In this document: positions 12,624-24,084 of the stretch, in pieces
Layout: every line of letters begins with the position of its first letter
How positions within the stretch are numbered: position 1 is the first letter of the stretch
Assembly (NCBI GenBank): GCA_002900995.3
Contig: CM035305.1
Span: forward strand, 5,054,908-5,118,907
Length of the DNA: 64,000 bases
Reading direction: 5' to 3'
DNA from: Ganoderma boninense
Taxonomy: Eukaryota > Basidiomycota > Agaricomycetes > Polyporales > Polyporaceae
Translations under genes and position numbers: made by a program
The notes under the pieces: model-generated
What the model was told of the DNA's origin: nothing
The model's input: only the letters and a program-made list of their open reading frames with translations
The model's database searches: none

Positions 12624-15098
12624 ATGTCGCAGCCAAACGGCACAGCGGACGCACCTATCGAGGTCTCATCCATCCCCACTGTCGTCGGAATCAACTTCGG
12701 CAACTCGTACGCCTCCATCTCTGTCCTCACAAAGGTGTGTGCCACACTTCCCGGAGTTATCATTGTATCTAACCCAACCCACAGGAAGGAACAGCGGACT
12801 GTATCGCCAATGAGGACGGAGAGCGTCAGATCGCCTGTGCGATTGCGTTCCACGGAGAGGAACTGGTGAGTTTTTGCATCACCGCATAACCTTCCCAAAT
12901 ACTCGTCGTTGCGCACGGAAGTTTTCTCTCGAAAGCACCGTGAAGGAACTGCTTGGAGGAGTTAGAACGGCGTAGATGTTCCGCACCCAACACTGCACGG
13001 GATCAGGAAGAACCATACTGCTGAAAGTTTCTTCAGAGCCGATCCCTCTTCCGTGTCCGTTTTGCAAGCATCCTCTACATTTCATCTCTTGCATTTGCTT
13101 CTCACTACAGAACGTCTACATGGCCGAACTCGGATATCTTGAACAGGTTTTACTTCCACCCTTTTCCCTCTGCCAACGTCTTTATATGAGAGGAGAGTCG
13201 TGCAAGTAGACTTTGTTCTCGCAGGCCCTACGGCTAGCTGAACACCGGTGGTAGTTGTCTATGTGGAAGAATGTCTCTCTATTTCAAGACGGCTGTGACG
13301 AGAGTCCCCCTGCTTACCTTCCCTTCTTACCACTAGTACATCGGCAACCAAGCCAAACATCAACTCGTGAAGAACTCGCAAAATACCATCACTGGCTTCC
13401 GCAATCTCCTCGGTAAAAAGTGCGAGATATAGCCTAGTTCTAATTTTTCATCGTCGCTGACTTTTTGTCAGGTTCTCTGAGATCCCTGACCAACGCGCTC
13501 TCCATCTCCGCTCCGGTGATCCAACATCCTGAAATCCCCGATGCGGCAGCCTACAAGGTGAAGATCCTCCAGGCATCTCCCTCTCCCCTTCCTACCACGG
13601 CGACGAATACCCCTGCTGCCTCCGCTGCCGCCACTCCTCGCTCCGAGCCCGTCCAGGCTGAGCGGACCCTGACCGTCTCCGAAGTTACGACCATCTTCCT
13701 CAAGTCCCTCATCCAGTCCGCGGAGGACTTCCTCGGCAAGAAGGTCCAGGGCGCTGTCATCTGCGTCCCCGGCTGGTTCGAGCAGGCGCAGAAGGACGCT
13801 CTCGAGAAGGCGGCGAACGACGCCGGCATCACCGTCCTCCAGCTGCTCGAGGAGGCCGGCGCCGCGGCGATCACGACGACGACGGGCCCGCAGGCCGAGG
13901 GGCTCATCGCGGACCGCACGCAGCTGCTCGTCGACCTCGGCGCGTCCGCGCTCTCGCTCTCGCTGCTGTCCATCCGGCAGGGCCTCGTGCACTCGCTCGC
14001 GACGGTGTCGGACCACACCGTCGGCGGCGACGCGATCGACGACCGGCTGATCAAGCACTTCGCCAAGGAGTTCACCAAGAAGACGAAGACGCCGCTCGCG
14101 GTGTGCCCCGCGGCGGACGCGCAGGACAAGCGCGCGGAGGCGAAGCTGCGGCTCGCGCTCGAGCACACGAAGCGCACGATCTCCGCGTCCCCCGGCGCCG
14201 CAACGTGCTCCGTCGAGTCGCTCAAGGACGGGCTCGACTTCACGGGCACGATTACGCGCCTGCGCTTCGACATGGAGGTGCGCGCCGTGTACGACCGCGT
14301 GTCGGCAAAGGTGCAGGAGCTCGTCGCCGCGGCGGGGCTGGACCTCTTCGACGTCGACGAGGTCGTGTACGTCGGGGGATCCGCGAGCCTGCCGGGGCTG
14401 GACGAGGCGCTCGCACTGGGCCTCGCGGAGACCGTCGTCACGCCGTTCACGCAGGGCACTGTCGTCGGGGGCGGCGCGGGCGACCCGACGACGATCCTGG
14501 CGCGCGGGTGTGCGCTGCAGGCGAGGATCCTGGCGCAGCTGCGGAGGGCACGGACGAGGAGCGCGAGGTCAAGGCGTCGTTCACGCACGGGCACCAGTAC
14601 ACGCAGGCGAAGGTGACGTCGAAGACGGTCGGGTTCCTGTTCCCCGAAGAGGGTGGAGAGGGCGCGCTTGGCGGGCAGTGGATCCCTGCGGTGCTGAAGG
14701 AGACCCCCGTGCCTGCACGCCGCATCGTCACTTTCGACGTCGACCTCGGCGAGGGCGTGGGCGAGAAGAAGGTCGGCTTTGAGGTGTGGGAGGCGAAGGA
14801 GGGCGTGAAGGTTGAGAAGGTCAAGTTGCCGAAGCTGGATGACGAGGAGCCTGTTGAGGGCGAAGAGGAAGAGGAAGAGGAGGAAGAGGAGGTGAAGGAG
14901 AAGACGGTCGAGAAGGAGAGCCTGCTCGCCTCTGTCTCGTTCGTGGCCACTCAGGCAAAGAAGAAGGGCGCGCGATGGACTACGCGGATAGAGGTGACGT
15001 CGATTGTGGGCGAGGATGGGGCGCTGGAGATCGGGGCGGTCGAGGTGGGCGCATCAGGAAGGGGCGAAAAGACCGTTGTAAAGGTCGCTGCAGCTTGA
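12624..15098 (+). CDS. SSZ1: Hsp70-family protein Ssz1, subunit of the ribosome-associated complex
   Basis: Ssz1 pairs with zuotin on the ribosome near the nascent-chain exit and activates Ssb. Exon 1 (12624-12734) holds the Hsp70 opening SIPTVVGINFGNSYASISVL. Exon 2 (12785-12865) holds DCIANEDGERQIACAIAFHG. Exon 3 (13337-13412) holds YIGNQAKHQLVKNSQNTITG. Exon 4 (13472-15098) has the rest of the ATPase fold: LLVDLGASALSLSLLSIRQG, TVGGDAIDDRLI, VVYVGGSASLPGLDEAL. The substrate-binding part is short, with a Glu run near 14865-14900 and an Ala/Thr/Pro-rich insert near residue 105, so the product (about 630 aa) exceeds yeast Ssz1 (538 aa). One base seems missing near 14540, between ARILAQL and EGTDEEREVKASF. 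Intron 2 (12866-13336) is 471 bp, unusually long. Confidence 0.93.
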
Positions 15099-15495
15099 GG
15101 TCCTTGTTTCGTACGCTGTGAGCAGCGATAGACATCCATGCTTTTCCACAAGGACTTCGTGTGCGTGACCGAAATACTGATTTCAGTATCGCTACACAGA
15201 CCCATCGAAGTTCGGGATACGGGACACCCTTCCCCTTCCTCACTCTGTCTCCCCTTCCTTCGGAGTTCATCCCCTTCCGGCATGGCAAGGCTTTATGACG
15301 CCTGTCATGCCCACCTACCATCCTAAATCACTACTGACTGACGACACAGTAACAGTGATGCGGATGAGGATGTTGGCCTCACAACATCATATAGCCCAGC
15401 CCATCATAGCTGGACGGGCATGCACCCGATGGCAACGGTGCCATCTTTTAAAACGAGGTGAGCCATCTAGACCAGTTTAAAAAGGAGGAATGAAG
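15099..15495. other. SSZ1 3' flank, nothing recognised
   Basis: Intergenic DNA between the SSZ1 stop and a hydrophobin-like relic. I see no gene, repeat or RNA here. Confidence 0.5.
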
Positions 15496-15720
15496 CTAAT
15501 GCCATTTGTTGTTCTGGTAGTACATGGGCTGCTTACAGCAGCTGGAAGCGATCTGGCCTCCAATGGCGACAAGCTGCTCGCACGGGAGACCTGTCACATC
15601 CTGGACGTCGACCAGGACAAGGCCGGCAGGGGAGTGGACCTGGGAGCCCAGTGAGATCAAGCGAGAGGGAAAATCACGTCGTCGAAGTTGTTGCAGCGGG
15701 GACTCTGGCATACCATCAGA
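15496..15720 (-). pseudogene. Class I hydrophobin relic
   Basis: Read on the minus strand this stretch gives VDVQDVTGLPCEQLVAIGG, then SSCCKQPMYYQNNKWH and a stop. Class I hydrophobins have the same order: DVTGL, then C-x2-L-x-V-I-G, then SSC-x-x-QP-V-CC-x-NN. Here the CC pair is YY, which two TGC-to-TAC changes would give, about three residues are missing after DVTGL, and the frame stops where family members continue to a last Cys. A further SLGSQVHSPAGL segment upstream fits the loop after the first CC. No signal peptide or start exon is seen. The best reading is a decayed hydrophobin (a small secreted amphipathic wall protein). Chance similarity cannot be fully excluded. Confidence 0.5.
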
Positions 15721-16532
15721 AGGGCTTACGGCGATCTTTCGCAAGACACTTGCGCTGCAAGTCCTCGAGCTCCAGGACTGTCTAGGGCTGGCTCGCACCT
15801 CCGAGCCCCAGCGTCCGACGACGCTCAAGCACCTCATCCGTCTCCTGATTGAATACATCTTCGCCGCCGCCGCAGTCGCGCGCTCACGTCCGCCCTCGTC
15901 CTCCCGCGCACCATCGCCGTCTCCCGGTGTCTCGATTGTTTTGTGAGCGCTTATCAGGCGCTCTGCTCTTTAGCTTGAACTACGATCATCGTGAACCACC
16001 TGGCAATGCGCGCGTGCTTCACTCCTTCCCACTAATCTGTAATGCAATCTACTGGCCTGGATCCTGTTATTAACCATGTAAATGTATGCCGCCTCATACT
16101 CAAGTGTTCGCAGCTTCCAAGTCATGGTGACGTGGCACGGAGTGGAGATGGGAAGTGGGTGTTGCATGCTGGGTACCGGTGAGTTTTTAGATAACCGTCG
16201 TGCATCACAAACTTTGTTCACCACATTTCTCGTAGGCCCAATCGGAAACGATCATGCGTTTCAGACTCGATGGCCTCTCCGCCAGTCTACATTTCTGGTC
16301 GACGGCATGCTACAACTCGTCACGGCTCGAAGCTCAGGACTGTCCAGAGTCAGAGAGAAGCAACTATGCGAGCAAGGTCAACTAGACCAGTCTTGTGGTC
16401 CGAATCAGATTCCCACGTCAGTGGCAACCACCGAAGATGCGCTCGTGTCCTAGGATTCCACATAACGGCACGATTATTAATTGTCGTCGGACACTCTTTC
16501 CCTTTTTGTTTGTGCTTAATACGCTCACTGAC
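15721..16532. other. Upstream region of the first ABC gene, duplicated before the second
   Basis: No gene recognised. From about 16115 onwards the DNA matches the upstream region of the second ABC gene (about 20005-20470). This includes a probable 5' splice donor (ggtaccggtgagt at about 16180, ggtatcggtaagt at about 20065), which suggests both genes have an untranslated leader exon. The most conserved block is listed separately. Confidence 0.5.
16391..16450 (+). promoter_or_regulatory. Conserved upstream block of ABC copy 1
   Basis: About 60 bp ending some 83 bp before the start codon, strongly conserved with 20315-20375 before the paralogue. The shared core includes GAATCAGA, TCCCACGTC and AACCACCGAAGAT. 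It is a retained promoter element, or less likely part of an upstream exon. See the matching entry for copy 2. Confidence 0.55.
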
Positions 16533-19422
16533 ATGAATCACAGCGACCGAGCACCCGACGCTGCTTCCAAGGACAAGGACTCGCCTGGAGACGACAATCC
16601 CTATGCAGACCGCATCGTCACGCATCAACGCATTGGCATCTGGGACTGGTACGAGGAGAAGGACCCGGATGCAGTTTCACTTATCTCGCCGTTCGGGTGG
16701 GGTGAAAGCTACTCTCATCTCGCCAAGTCCTTCCGGTACGTAGTCCTTGCGGTCCAGGATCTGCTCGGCATCCCGGGCTGCAAGACCCAATTTGCCATAT
16801 ACCTGGCCACGGGGTTTGGCGTGGCTCTGATCCCTGCCGCAACGATTTGGTGAGTGCTCCGCAGCCGCATGAGCCAGTCTTTCTTCTCTGAGAGTAAGGA
16901 TCTCCTTTCGTGCAGGTCGCAGGGCAACATATTGCGGGTGGTGCGTCGTCTGTCTCCGAGTCGGCGGACGCTCGGCTCCCTTCTGTTGCAAACTAATTCG
17001 GGGTCGCTAGATGGATGAGATCAACCATACATCGACCGTCGATACACACCGACTGCTCCTGGCATGTGCTGGCAGAATCACTTGCACCATCGCCACCACG
17101 GTGCTGCAGCAGATACAAAGGAATGCTGGTCGCACACTCGACCGCCGCATTCAACGCTGGCATGCCCGGCGATCATTTGAAGCACGTGCACGGCTGGATG
17201 TCCCGACCTTTGGCCTTCAGACGACCAGAAACGCCTTCTTCGGGCTCTCCATTGGCGGTCACTCCACGGTATGGCAGGCGTTGCAGGCGACGATTGGAAT
17301 TTTTAGCAACGGCGTCCGGTTGGTCACGCAAACGATGGCGCTCATCGACGTCCTGCGAGGGCATAGCGAGGAACGCTTGCTGACGTGGATTACGTTGGGC
17401 CTTGAGACGCTCACTTTAATTCCGCGGATGGGTGCGAGGGGCGATACCGGTGAGCTCGCCAACAAACATCGTGCATCAGTTGAAGATTTACTGGAAGTGC
17501 GGAGTAGCGTCCGCTGCTTCGACCAGAAATGTCGACTACAAGCGAATGAAGGGTTGGGAGATGGTCGTACACAACACTGACCACAGGAAAGAACTCGTCG
17601 CGGGCAACCTCGCCGACTACGCGATTGCCGGTGAGTATGACGTAGCATTCCGACTCGCCGCGTAGGATCGCACCGGACCGCTTACATCCCTGGGATATAT
17701 GAACAGAATACACTAGAGCCTCCGACAGTCTTGGAGACGACAACGTGGACTTGATGGAGATACACCGCCAGCGGCGCGGACGGGCCTCACCATTTCTTTT
17801 TCGATATTTCGGCAGGTGGATTGTCGCTCACCTGAACGAGGTCAGAGTTCGTCCCCCTCGCTTGCATTGCCGGTCTAATATATGTGGTGGATTTAGATCA
17901 TATTTACGATCCGTGCGTTGCACAATCCGGCACGCCTCCCCGAATTTATGGCACGTCTCAACCTTGTGCAAACTTCCGCAAGGAACGTCGTAGGGTCCTT
18001 CAACATGGTCATCAACAACAGGAACTCAATACAGGGAAACGTCGACGTCATACGCAAGGCGTATGAAGCCGAAAACATACAGAACGTCGTGCAAGATGGC
18101 ACTGTCTCCTTCCAGACAGGGTCGGCGCAGCCGACATCGGGGGTGGCGCTCGAGTTCAGGTAGGCCCGGCGTGTCGTACACGCCAGTTCGACGCTCACGA
18201 CATGGATTGAAGGAACGTGACTTTCACATATCCTAATGCTCGAAAGCCTGCGCTCCAACGCGCCTCCTTTACCCTGCTTCCGGGCCAGCTTTGTGTGCGG
18301 CGCTTCCCAACACTATTCGCCGCTGACTATGCTGACCGCACGTTTGCTGGTCGTCGTAGGGACCAACGGCGCCGGAAAAAGCACCGTTCTCAAGCTCGCA
18401 GTGCGGCTGTACGATCCGGACGAGGGCGAAATCCTCCTTGGAGGGCAAGACATCCGCACCTTGAAACTGAGGGACGTTCGGCAGGCCATGTCGGTCCTCT
18501 TCCAGGACTACACGCATTTCCCGCTTTCCGTAAGCAGCAGCGCCTTTCTCTGCCAACCATCCGCGGCAAACATTTAAATTCACCATTTACACTCTTAGAT
18601 CCGCGACAACATCGTGTTGGGAGACCCGTCGAAGGTGCACGACGACGCGCACATCCGCGAGGCGGCCCGGCTGGGCGGCGCAGAGTCGTTCATCGAGGAG
18701 CTCCCCGAGGGTTTCGACACGTACTTGAAGCCTGTCATGCAGAATTTTGTGTCGGGACCTTCAGAGGGGAACAAGACGCTCTCGGGAAAACCGTTCGACA
18801 ACTGTGCGGTTAGCCATGCGGCGGGGATCAAATCCTCGGTCGTTTCGGAGCTGAGTGGGGGGCAGATGCAACGCTTGGCGGTGTAAGTCTGGAGCATTCG
18901 TTCGTCCTCAAAGTCCCCTCTTTACCAGGATGCTTACTAAGCTCGTACTCGGATGTTGCAGTGCGAGGACGTTCATGCGCTCCGTCATCGCCGACTCCGA
19001 TATGAGGGTCGGCCTGCTCTTGTTTGATGAGCCGAGTGCGTCGCTGGATCCAGCGGCCGAGCATGGTAAGTGCATCATTGTTCGTCAAGGTATCGTGACC
19101 ACTGACGTCGACTTCCAATCCAGACCTATTCAATCGTCTCCGCAGGCTGCGGGGAAACAAGACCATGGTGTTCTCATCCCATCGATTTGGCAACCTCACA
19201 AGACACGCTGACTTGATCCTGTACGTCGTGTCATTTCATTTCCATTTACGCTGATGAATGAACTGTGAAAGGGATGCTATTATACCGTGACGGGCCATGG
19301 AATCACGTAGGTATATGAACGAATCGAACATTGTGGAATCGGGAACCCACGAAGAATTACTGAAGGGCGAGGGCGAGTACGCCAGGTTATGGCAGATGCA
19401 AGCCCAGGCGTTCGTATCGTGA
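16533..19422 (+). CDS. ABC transporter-like ATPase, tandem copy 1 (possible splice defect)
   Basis: An ABCB-type half-transporter-like protein of unknown substrate. The start MNHSDRAPDAASKDK leads to DRIVTHQRIGIWDWYEEKDP. Hydrophobic stretches follow (FAIYLATGFGVALIPAATIW; LLLACAGRITCTIATTVLQQ), giving a divergent membrane domain. The nucleotide-binding domain has Walker A GTNGAGKST, Q-loop SVLFQDYTHFPLS, signature LSGGQMQRLAV, Walker B VGLLLFDEPSASLDP and H-loop FSSHRFG. About 40 extra residues sit between GFDTYLK and the signature. The protein ends EYARLWQMQAQAFVS. Some twelve exons are collinear with copy 2. The intron just before Walker A lacks its AG acceptor here: ctg at 18347-18349 where copy 2 has cag. 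Correct splicing would need another site, costing residues next to or in Walker A, so copy 1 may be impaired or the base misread. Confidence 0.85.
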
Positions 19423-20473
19423 GCCTCGGTGACTCCGAGTCGATAACGCGCCTATTGCTATTTCCTCCACTAGCCTCCCGACAATCCCCGTGCACTAGTA
19501 GCCTAGTAGCCTTCCTCCTCTCCGCTGGTATTGAATTTGTCGAATGCCTCGCACTGATGCCGACACCATAACCTGCACACGACTCTTTATGACTGTAGGA
19601 CGGTTGGAGGGTACTATCCTCTGTGCGGCGAGCGAAAGACCACTTTGTCTATGACCACAGTGGGGATGCGTCGGCGGAATATGTGATATGCAGAGGAGGT
19701 TGGGAATTGCCAGCTGGGACTGCGAATGGGAGTTTAATGCTGAGGTTTTATAGAGAGAAAATGAGTTTTATGATGCGCCATTGCTGGGCAGCCCTTGAGG
19801 CCAGAGGCTTGGATCTATATCTGGGCGCTTCGAGGAAGGACAGCTTCTTCTTGAACATCCATCGTGACCCTAAAGTCCGGCAACGCATTCTTTGTTCCTT
19901 CCTCCCAATCCGCAATGAACTCGGCGCTGATTGCTTCAAATTTCTCAGCGTCAGAATGTGTGTACTACTGATGCCGTCTCGGAACAACCAGCGACCCGTG
20001 CTGTCGAGTGACGGTGACGTGGCATGCGGTTCCAGGCCGCAGAGCTATACCATGCCCACTACTTGGTATCGGTAAGTTCTTTGGATATTCGTCATGAAAA
20101 ACAAAATTTATCGTTCTTACTACCATAAGGGCAGTGGGGAAGGATCACTGGTTTGCAACCGAAGTTCCACCTCTCGGCCTATCAGATCTATATCTCTGCA
20201 TCCTCAATTCGTCAAGGCAGAGTTTTTACGAAAGTCAGGTCATGGCCATAGGGAGTTGGGACAAAGCAACAACGTTCTGTGCGAGGAAGGTAATACCCGA
20301 AAGTGCTGAATTTGTCTTGCGATCTGAATCAGACTCCCACGTCGTCGGTAACCACCGAAGATCCGGTTGTGTCCTGCGGTTCCGCATTGCCGCGTGGATG
20401 CTGCAGTAAATGACTCGGAGGACACACACTTACACTTCCGTCACATTCAATACGCTCGGATTCATACGCACAT
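19423..20473. other. Spacer between the two ABC genes
   Basis: AT-richer DNA. The right part (from about 20005) is homologous to the flank of copy 1. An open frame at 19623-20075 exists but has no codon or intron features that make it convincing, and I recognise nothing in it. Confidence 0.45.
20315..20375 (+). promoter_or_regulatory. Conserved upstream block of ABC copy 2
   Basis: Counterpart of 16391-16450, ending about 99 bp before the start codon. It is far more similar between the two copies than the DNA on either side, as expected of a binding region under selection. Confidence 0.55.
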
Positions 20474-23315
20474 ATGACGTCTAAGGATCCAGCTCCCCAC
20501 GGAGACTCCATCTTGAAGAGCCAGGTATCAAATGGCACCAGCAATCCTTACGCAGATCGGATCATCGTGTATCGACGAATCGGCGTTTGGGACTGGTACG
20601 AGGAGAAAGACCCCGACGGAGCCCACCTCATGTTGCCGTCGGGGTGGTACAAGCAGTACTCTGACTTCGCCGAGTCATTCCAGTACGTGATACGCGGCGT
20701 CAAGGATTTGCTCGGCATCCCAGGCTGCAAGGTGCAGTTTGCCATATACATGGCCACGGGGGTTGCGGCAGCTTTAATACCTGCTGCGACGATCTGGTAA
20801 GTGCTTCAACTCCCCATCTCATGCAAATTGTGTTTTTAAATGTGGTTTATCGTGAAGGTCGCAGGGCAGCATATTGCGCATGGTGCGTCTTTTCATTGGC
20901 CGCTGCTCAAATCCCCCCATTCCACATCCTGCTCATTTGACCTCTCTGTCCTTAGATGGACGATATGAACCGGACGTCCTCGACGATCGACAACAACCAA
21001 CTACTCCTGGCATGTGCCGGGAGGATCGCTTGCACCATCGCGACCACGGTGCTGCAACAGATACGAAGCAAGGCCAGCCTCAAGCTCGACCGCCGCATAC
21101 AACGTTGGCACGCTCGGAAATCTTTTGTAGCACGTGCGCGGCTAGATGTCCCAACCGTCAGTCTTCGAACGACCCAAAAAGCACTCTCAGGATTGTCTAC
21201 CAGCGGCCACTCCATGATGTGGCAGTCGCTGCAAATGTCGATAGAAATATTCAGCAACGGAGTTCGGCTTGTCACGCAAGCATTGGCGCTCCTCGACGTC
21301 CTTCGAGGGAACAGCGAGGAACGCTTGCTGACGTGGATGGCATTGGCAGCTGAGTCCCTCACTGCATTCGTGCAGTTTAGGCCTAGGTCCAACATTGGTG
21401 AGCCCTCAGATTGGCATGACTTGAGTCCCCGGTCTGCCTAAACCGAGCTACTTAAGCGTGCGCGGGAACAACCAAAAATTCCGATTACAACCGAGCTAAG
21501 GGTTGGGAGGTCGTCGTCCAAAGCCCCAAGCACAGAAAGGAACTCGTTGCCGGCGACCTCGCAGAATATGCTATTTCCGGTGAGCATAACACAGTAACTG
21601 TGGCACCAGGTCGGTTTACTGAGTGGCTAAAAATTGCTGGTGTGTAGAATACACTAGAGCTGTTGACAGGCTGGGGGACGATGGTAGGAGTTGGAATGAC
21701 TTGTACCGTGAGCTACACGGCGCCCCATCCCATCTGCGAACTTTCAACACGTGGATCGTTGCCCACCTGACCGAGGTCAGGATTCGTCCCCTTAGCTTGC
21801 CATTGCCAATCTAATATGGTGTTCCAGATTGCGTTTACGGTCCGTGCAATGCAGAACCCGGCACGCCTTCCCGAGTTTATGGCGCGTCTCAATCTTGTTC
21901 AAACCTCCGCAAAGACCGTCGTTTTCTCTCTCAGCGGCCTTCTCAACAGTAGAGATATAGTAAGAGGCAACATGGATATCCTACGCAGGGCGTATGAAGC
22001 TGGAAACATACGGAACCTCGTGCCAGATGGCACCATCCCCTTCCAAGTCGAGTCCGCGCAGTTGACATCTGGGATAGCACTCGAATTTAGGTACGGTTTA
22101 TGCCTCCTATGCACCCGTGATGAAGGCTCACGACTCGGAAGAAACGTGTCCTTCACTTATCCTGATGCTCAAAAGCCCGCACTCCAGCACGTGTCCTTTA
22201 CGTTGCGTCCCGGTCAACTCTGCGTACGTATTATGTATCCTTCTCGTTCACGACAGACAACGCTGACACACCGTGCAGGTCATCGTAGGGACCAACGGCG
22301 CCGGAAAAAGCACCGTCCTCAAGCTCGCAGTCCGGTTGTACGATCCAGATGAGGGTCATATCTTCCTTGGGGGGCAAGACATCCGCACCTTGAAACTCAG
22401 CGACATTCGGCAAGCCATGTCGGTCCTCTTCCAGGACTACACGCATTTCCCGCTCTCTGTAAGCAGCAGCACGCGTCTCTGCAAACCGTACGCGGGAAAC
22501 ATTCATGACGTACGACTTACCCTCTTAGATCCGCGACAACATCGCGTTGGGAGACCCGTCGAAGGCGCACGACGATGCGCACATCCGCGAGGCGGCCCGG
22601 CTGGGTGGCGCGGACTCGTTCATCGAGAAGCTCCCGGAGGGCTTTGACACGTACCTGAAGCGCGTCGTGGGTGATTTCGTTTCGGGTCCCGAGGAGGGCA
22701 ACAAGACCCGCTCTGGCAAGCCGTTTGACGTGTGCGCGGTGCGCCACGCCGCGGGGATCAAGTCCTCCACTTTCTCGGAATTGAGTGGAGGACAGATGCA
22801 ACGTCTGGCAGTGTGGGTGTCCGGTTCCGTCCTGCGTCAAGTTACACTGGCGGCGAGGATACTAAGATGATGCTCGGATTTTACAGCTCGAGAATGTTCA
22901 TGCGTTCGGTGATCGCCGACGACAAGAGGGTCGGTCTGCTGCTGTTTGACGAGCCGAGTGCATCTCTCGACCCTGCGGCTGAGCATGGTGAGCAATTGTC
23001 CGGATTGCGAGAGCGTAGTGCTATCCTCTGACATGACTCGGAGAACAGATCTCTTCAACAAACTTCGCGAACTGAGAGGCAACAAGACAATGGTGTTCTC
23101 ATCGCATCGGTTTGGCAACCTCACCAGACACGCCGACGTGATTCTGTACGTCGTGGTTTATGCTGGTGGATGTAGTAGGCTGACAAACTATGCTTCCACG
23201 AAGGTACATGAACGAGTCAAGCATCGTGGAATCCGGAACACACGAAGAGTTGTTGGGGGGCCAGGGCGAGTACGCCAAGTTGTGGCAGATGCAAGCCCAG
23301 GCATTCGTATCTTAA
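20474..23315 (+). CDS. ABC transporter-like ATPase, tandem copy 2
   Basis: Paralogue of the preceding gene with the same exon plan. It starts MTSKDPAPHGDSILKSQ, then DRIIVYRRIGVWDWYEEKDP. Putative membrane segments are FAIYMATGVAAALIPAATIW and LLLACAGRIACTIATTVLQQ. The ATPase domain has Walker A VIVGTNGAGKST (its codons follow a normal cag acceptor near 22278), Q-loop SVLFQDYTHFPLS, signature LSGGQMQRLAV, Walker B LLLFDEPSASLDP and H-loop FSSHRFG. It ends EYAKLWQMQAQAFVS. All splice sites I checked are GT-AG and in phase, so this copy looks intact. The same insertion of about 40 residues lies before the signature motif. The function is probably ATP-driven export or a soluble ATPase with a degenerate membrane part; the sequence does not decide. 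Confidence 0.88.
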
Positions 23316-23387
23316 CGAATTCGCAACCGGTCCTCTTATATCAGGCCCAGTCCTTTTCCCCGAGTAATAGTGACATCGTATGCCCTG

Positions 23388-24084
23388 CTAACCCTCCTCC
23401 TCTCCGATGTCCTCGTACCAGTCCTGTGTGTATCTTTGTCAGAGACGAGACAACAACCCACGTCTTCGAAGAACGAAGACAGGATTTGCCCTCGCGTACC
23501 TCAGGCTTCTCCCGAATATACTGCGCCATCAACGCCTTGCATTTCTCATCGTCGAGGACTACGACTTCAACGCCGCGGCTCCGGAGGAGATCTTCCTCTC
23601 CCTTAAAGTTGGCGTTTTCGCCGATGACGACCCGGGGAATTTTATAAAGTAGTATTGCTCCCGAGCACATGCTGCATGGACTGCCAAGCATGATCAGTCT
23701 CCTAGCCAACACCCGTAGATGTAGACAGGGTGACAGACCTGAGCGTCGTGTACTGCGTCATTTCATGCACTCGGTCAGCCAATACTCCGAGGCTCATACA
23801 TAGTCTACGATATGCCGGCTCACCATGGTGGAGTTGCGGTAAATGCCCGGCTTCAAGCGACCAGCGCTCTCGAGGGCGGAGGTCTCGCCGTGGAGGATGG
23901 GTGATTGCTTCTGAATCCGTTCATTGTGGCCGGTTCCAATGACGGTCGGCTCGCCTCCGCCCCCATGGTGGACCAACGCCGCGCCGATCGGCACACCGCC
24001 TTCGTCGTAACTCTTCTTCGCCTTGGCGTACGCGACAGACATCCCCATCTTGTCCATGGTGGCGAGTTCAGACTCTGAGACCAT
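23388..24084 (-). CDS. FCY1: Cytosine deaminase (FCY1-type zinc deaminase)
   Basis: This enzyme converts cytosine to uracil for pyrimidine salvage in the cytosol. The start is MVSESELATMDKMGMSVAYA. EGGVPIGAALV and the zinc/proton-relay motif HGETSAL (His and catalytic Glu) are in the first exon. The second zinc motif SPCSMCSGAILLYKIPRVV (two Cys) follows, then GENANFKGEEDLLRSRGVEV. The last exon joins REKPE to DWYEDIGEEEG and a stop at 23388, exactly like yeast Fcy1, which ends DWFEDIGE. A short exon between NSTM and SPCSM (about 23690-23825) must encode the usual TLYTTL-like turn; its exact boundaries are unclear. The gene converges on ABC copy 2 with only 72 bp between stop codons. Length is as expected for the family. 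Confidence 0.92.

Noticed and set aside
14865..14900. GAGGAA repeat in SSZ1
   Set aside because: It encodes an in-frame Glu run in an acidic linker and is ordinary low complexity.
19623..20075. Open frame of 150 codons between the ABC genes
   Set aside because: AT-rich, no homology recognised, and its right part overlaps DNA homologous to the non-coding flank of copy 1.
21395..21490. Apparent loss of a splice acceptor in ABC copy 2 before NSDYNRAKGWE (cag replaced by caa)
   Set aside because: Aligning both copies shows the real acceptor lies 23 bp upstream (tag|cgtcc in copy 1, aag|cgtgc in copy 2), in phase in both.
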